The position numbers were made by a program, and so were the translations under genes. Below are positions 62,952 through 64,000 of a stretch of 64,000 nt of DNA, piece by piece. The notes below the pieces were generated by a model that was given only the letters and a program-made list of their open reading frames with translations, was not told the origin of the DNA and did not search any database. The first letter of the stretch is position 1. The number at the start of each line of letters is the position of its first letter. The stretch covers positions 310,001 through 374,000 of the forward strand of contig NC_045143.1 in the NCBI RefSeq assembly GCF_008831285.2. Reading direction: 5' to 3'. Source of the DNA: Nymphaea colorata. Taxonomy: Eukaryota; Streptophyta; Magnoliopsida; Nymphaeales; Nymphaeaceae.

Positions 62952-63452
62952 ACTTGCGTGAAACCCAAAAACAAATCGGGGACAGGTCTTCGCTTTATTG
63001 TCACCCATTCCAAAAACTGTCCAGAACTGCCAGGGTTCTGAGCTGATGCATCACCCAATTGCTGCACGTGGACAAAAAATATCATCCTTTGCAAGCTTCA
63101 AGTGTGAATGGCTTCATCAGAACATCATAACATCATCTGCACGGAAGAGTTGGAGATGACATAAATCAAAACAATAGCAGGAAAGGGAAGTGCGGCGAAA
63201 CTGAGTCAAGCAGCCCCTATTTCATGAATGCCTTGTGAATTAACGTTCCCTAGTCATTTCTACTCTTCATTAAAGTAACATGATATTATAAAATTAGTAC
63301 GTGAAGTACATCGTTAACTGAAAAAAGAAAGGGAATCTCTGCATGTAACTTATGCCACTCACGTCTTGGCTTGATGAAAACAATTGCCACATGGGATTGG
63401 CTCGCCGCATTGTTCCGGTGTGTAGTCTTCAGGCATTGCAAGATGATTCAGC
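62952..63452. other. Spacer next to the RlmN-like 3' end
   Basis: No repeat or exon seen; its right part should contain the 3' UTR of the minus-strand RlmN-like gene. Confidence 0.45.
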
Positions 63453-63807
63453 TTAATCCCCCACCGCCAAAGGGCTTTTTTGAAACTGATTGCGTAGCTG
63501 ACCACATGCTGCGCTTGCATCCAGTCCTCGTGTTTGTCGAACGCTTACTGTAATGCGTCGGGACTCAAGGGCAGCAGTGAATGCTAGGACCTGTTTGACA
63601 TTATAAGGAGTCAGGATACTCATATCAGGTAAAAGAGCTGATTATCACAAACGTAAAGTATAAAACATACCGCTTTCTTATATGGTCGTCTGAACTCTGA
63701 ATCGTCAATTGGATTGAAGGGTATGACGTTCACATGGTGAACACGGCCCCAACCATGAAGCAGCTCGGCGAGTTCTATAGCTTGCTCAACGCTATCATTA
63801 ACTCCAT
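63453..63807 (-). CDS. RlmN-like radical-SAM RNA methyltransferase, C-terminal exons only
   Basis: Bacterial RlmN methylates adenine C2 in 23S rRNA and some tRNAs by a radical-SAM mechanism; plant homologues are probably organellar. The last two exons are present on the minus strand: 63807-63671 and 63590-63453. They read GVNDSVEQAIELAELL, HVNVIPFNPIDDSEFRRPY, then VLAFTAALESRRITVSVRQT and RGLDASAACGQLRNQF. The Cys in ASAACGQL is the conserved methyl-carrier cysteine of this family. The reading ends in TAA (63455-63453) about 90 codons from the left edge of the first visible exon. The catalytic CxxxCxxC cluster must lie beyond the window. The call is confident for the family; targeting and substrate cannot be judged. 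Confidence 0.92.
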
Positions 63808-64000
63808 CTGGAAAAGAAAATAAGCAATAAAAAATTAAAAAATGAGAGAGAAGAGAGAGATTTTTCCTTCACTCTTAGGTTTGGCATCTCTGGCTCAACA
63901 TTTAAGCGATAAGATTGGATAACTTTTTTGTCAGACTAATCTATTTTGCATTGATCCTATGCTTCAACTTATATCAGGTATTAAATTAGCCATTTAATAG
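63808..64000 (-). other. Intron of the RlmN-like gene running off the window
   Basis: Begins (minus strand) upstream of the acceptor at 63808-63810. AT-rich; no further exon recognised before the edge. Confidence 0.5.

Overview
This window looks like nuclear DNA of a flowering plant. Genes are split by GT-AG introns, intergenic DNA is AT-rich and full of (GA)n, (AT)n and (TTC)n microsatellites and small transposon remnants, and every recognisable product is a plant protein. The sequence does not allow a species to be named. There are no bacterial-style operons, rRNA, tRNA or CRISPR arrays. I rebuilt exon models by hand from splice sites, reading frame and family conservation; none is checked against transcripts.

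Layout. 1-12.5 kb is gene-poor. It holds two broken fragments of a mitochondrial 3-oxoacyl-ACP synthase gene (1-1866 and 10700-11650), a 2.3-5.7 kb segmental duplication interrupted by an insertion, a cluster of short palindromic modules (6.4-6.7 kb) and a minisatellite (7.25-7.78 kb). A five-exon C2-domain gene of the elicitor-responsive/phloem protein type lies on the minus strand at 12531-14484. The intact 14-exon mitochondrial KAS gene, parent-like to the two fragments, spans 17372-25061 on the plus strand; its 3.4-kb intron 10 carries an 805-bp hAT-like MITE. 25.1-34.1 kb has no supported gene.

Two tandem ACC oxidase genes (34242-36363 and 43918-46089), each with four exons, share proximal promoter, intron 3 and a 143-nt identical stretch in exon 4. 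The 7.5 kb between them contains a perfect 60-bp inverted repeat extended by (TC)n/(GA)n. A receptor-like cytoplasmic kinase of subfamily VII-4 (PCRK1/PBL19 type) spans 50681-54839 and its first intron appears to be GC-AG. An SC35-like SR splicing factor (SCL30 type) spans 57627-61960 with a telo-box and a 5'-UTR intron. After a roughly 145-bp minisatellite (62.5-62.95 kb), the last two exons of a minus-strand RlmN-like radical-SAM RNA methyltransferase run off the right edge.

The genes are ordinary unrelated plant neighbours: mitochondrial fatty-acid synthesis, ethylene synthesis, calcium/membrane and immune signalling, splicing, RNA methylation. I did not find a clearly new multi-gene system. 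The most informative points are the history of the KAS duplication with an empty MITE site, the ACC oxidase conversion-like tract, the perfect hairpin, and three splice-level oddities (GC-AG intron, tandem acceptors deciding a C-terminal tail, and a microsatellite hard against an RRM exon acceptor).
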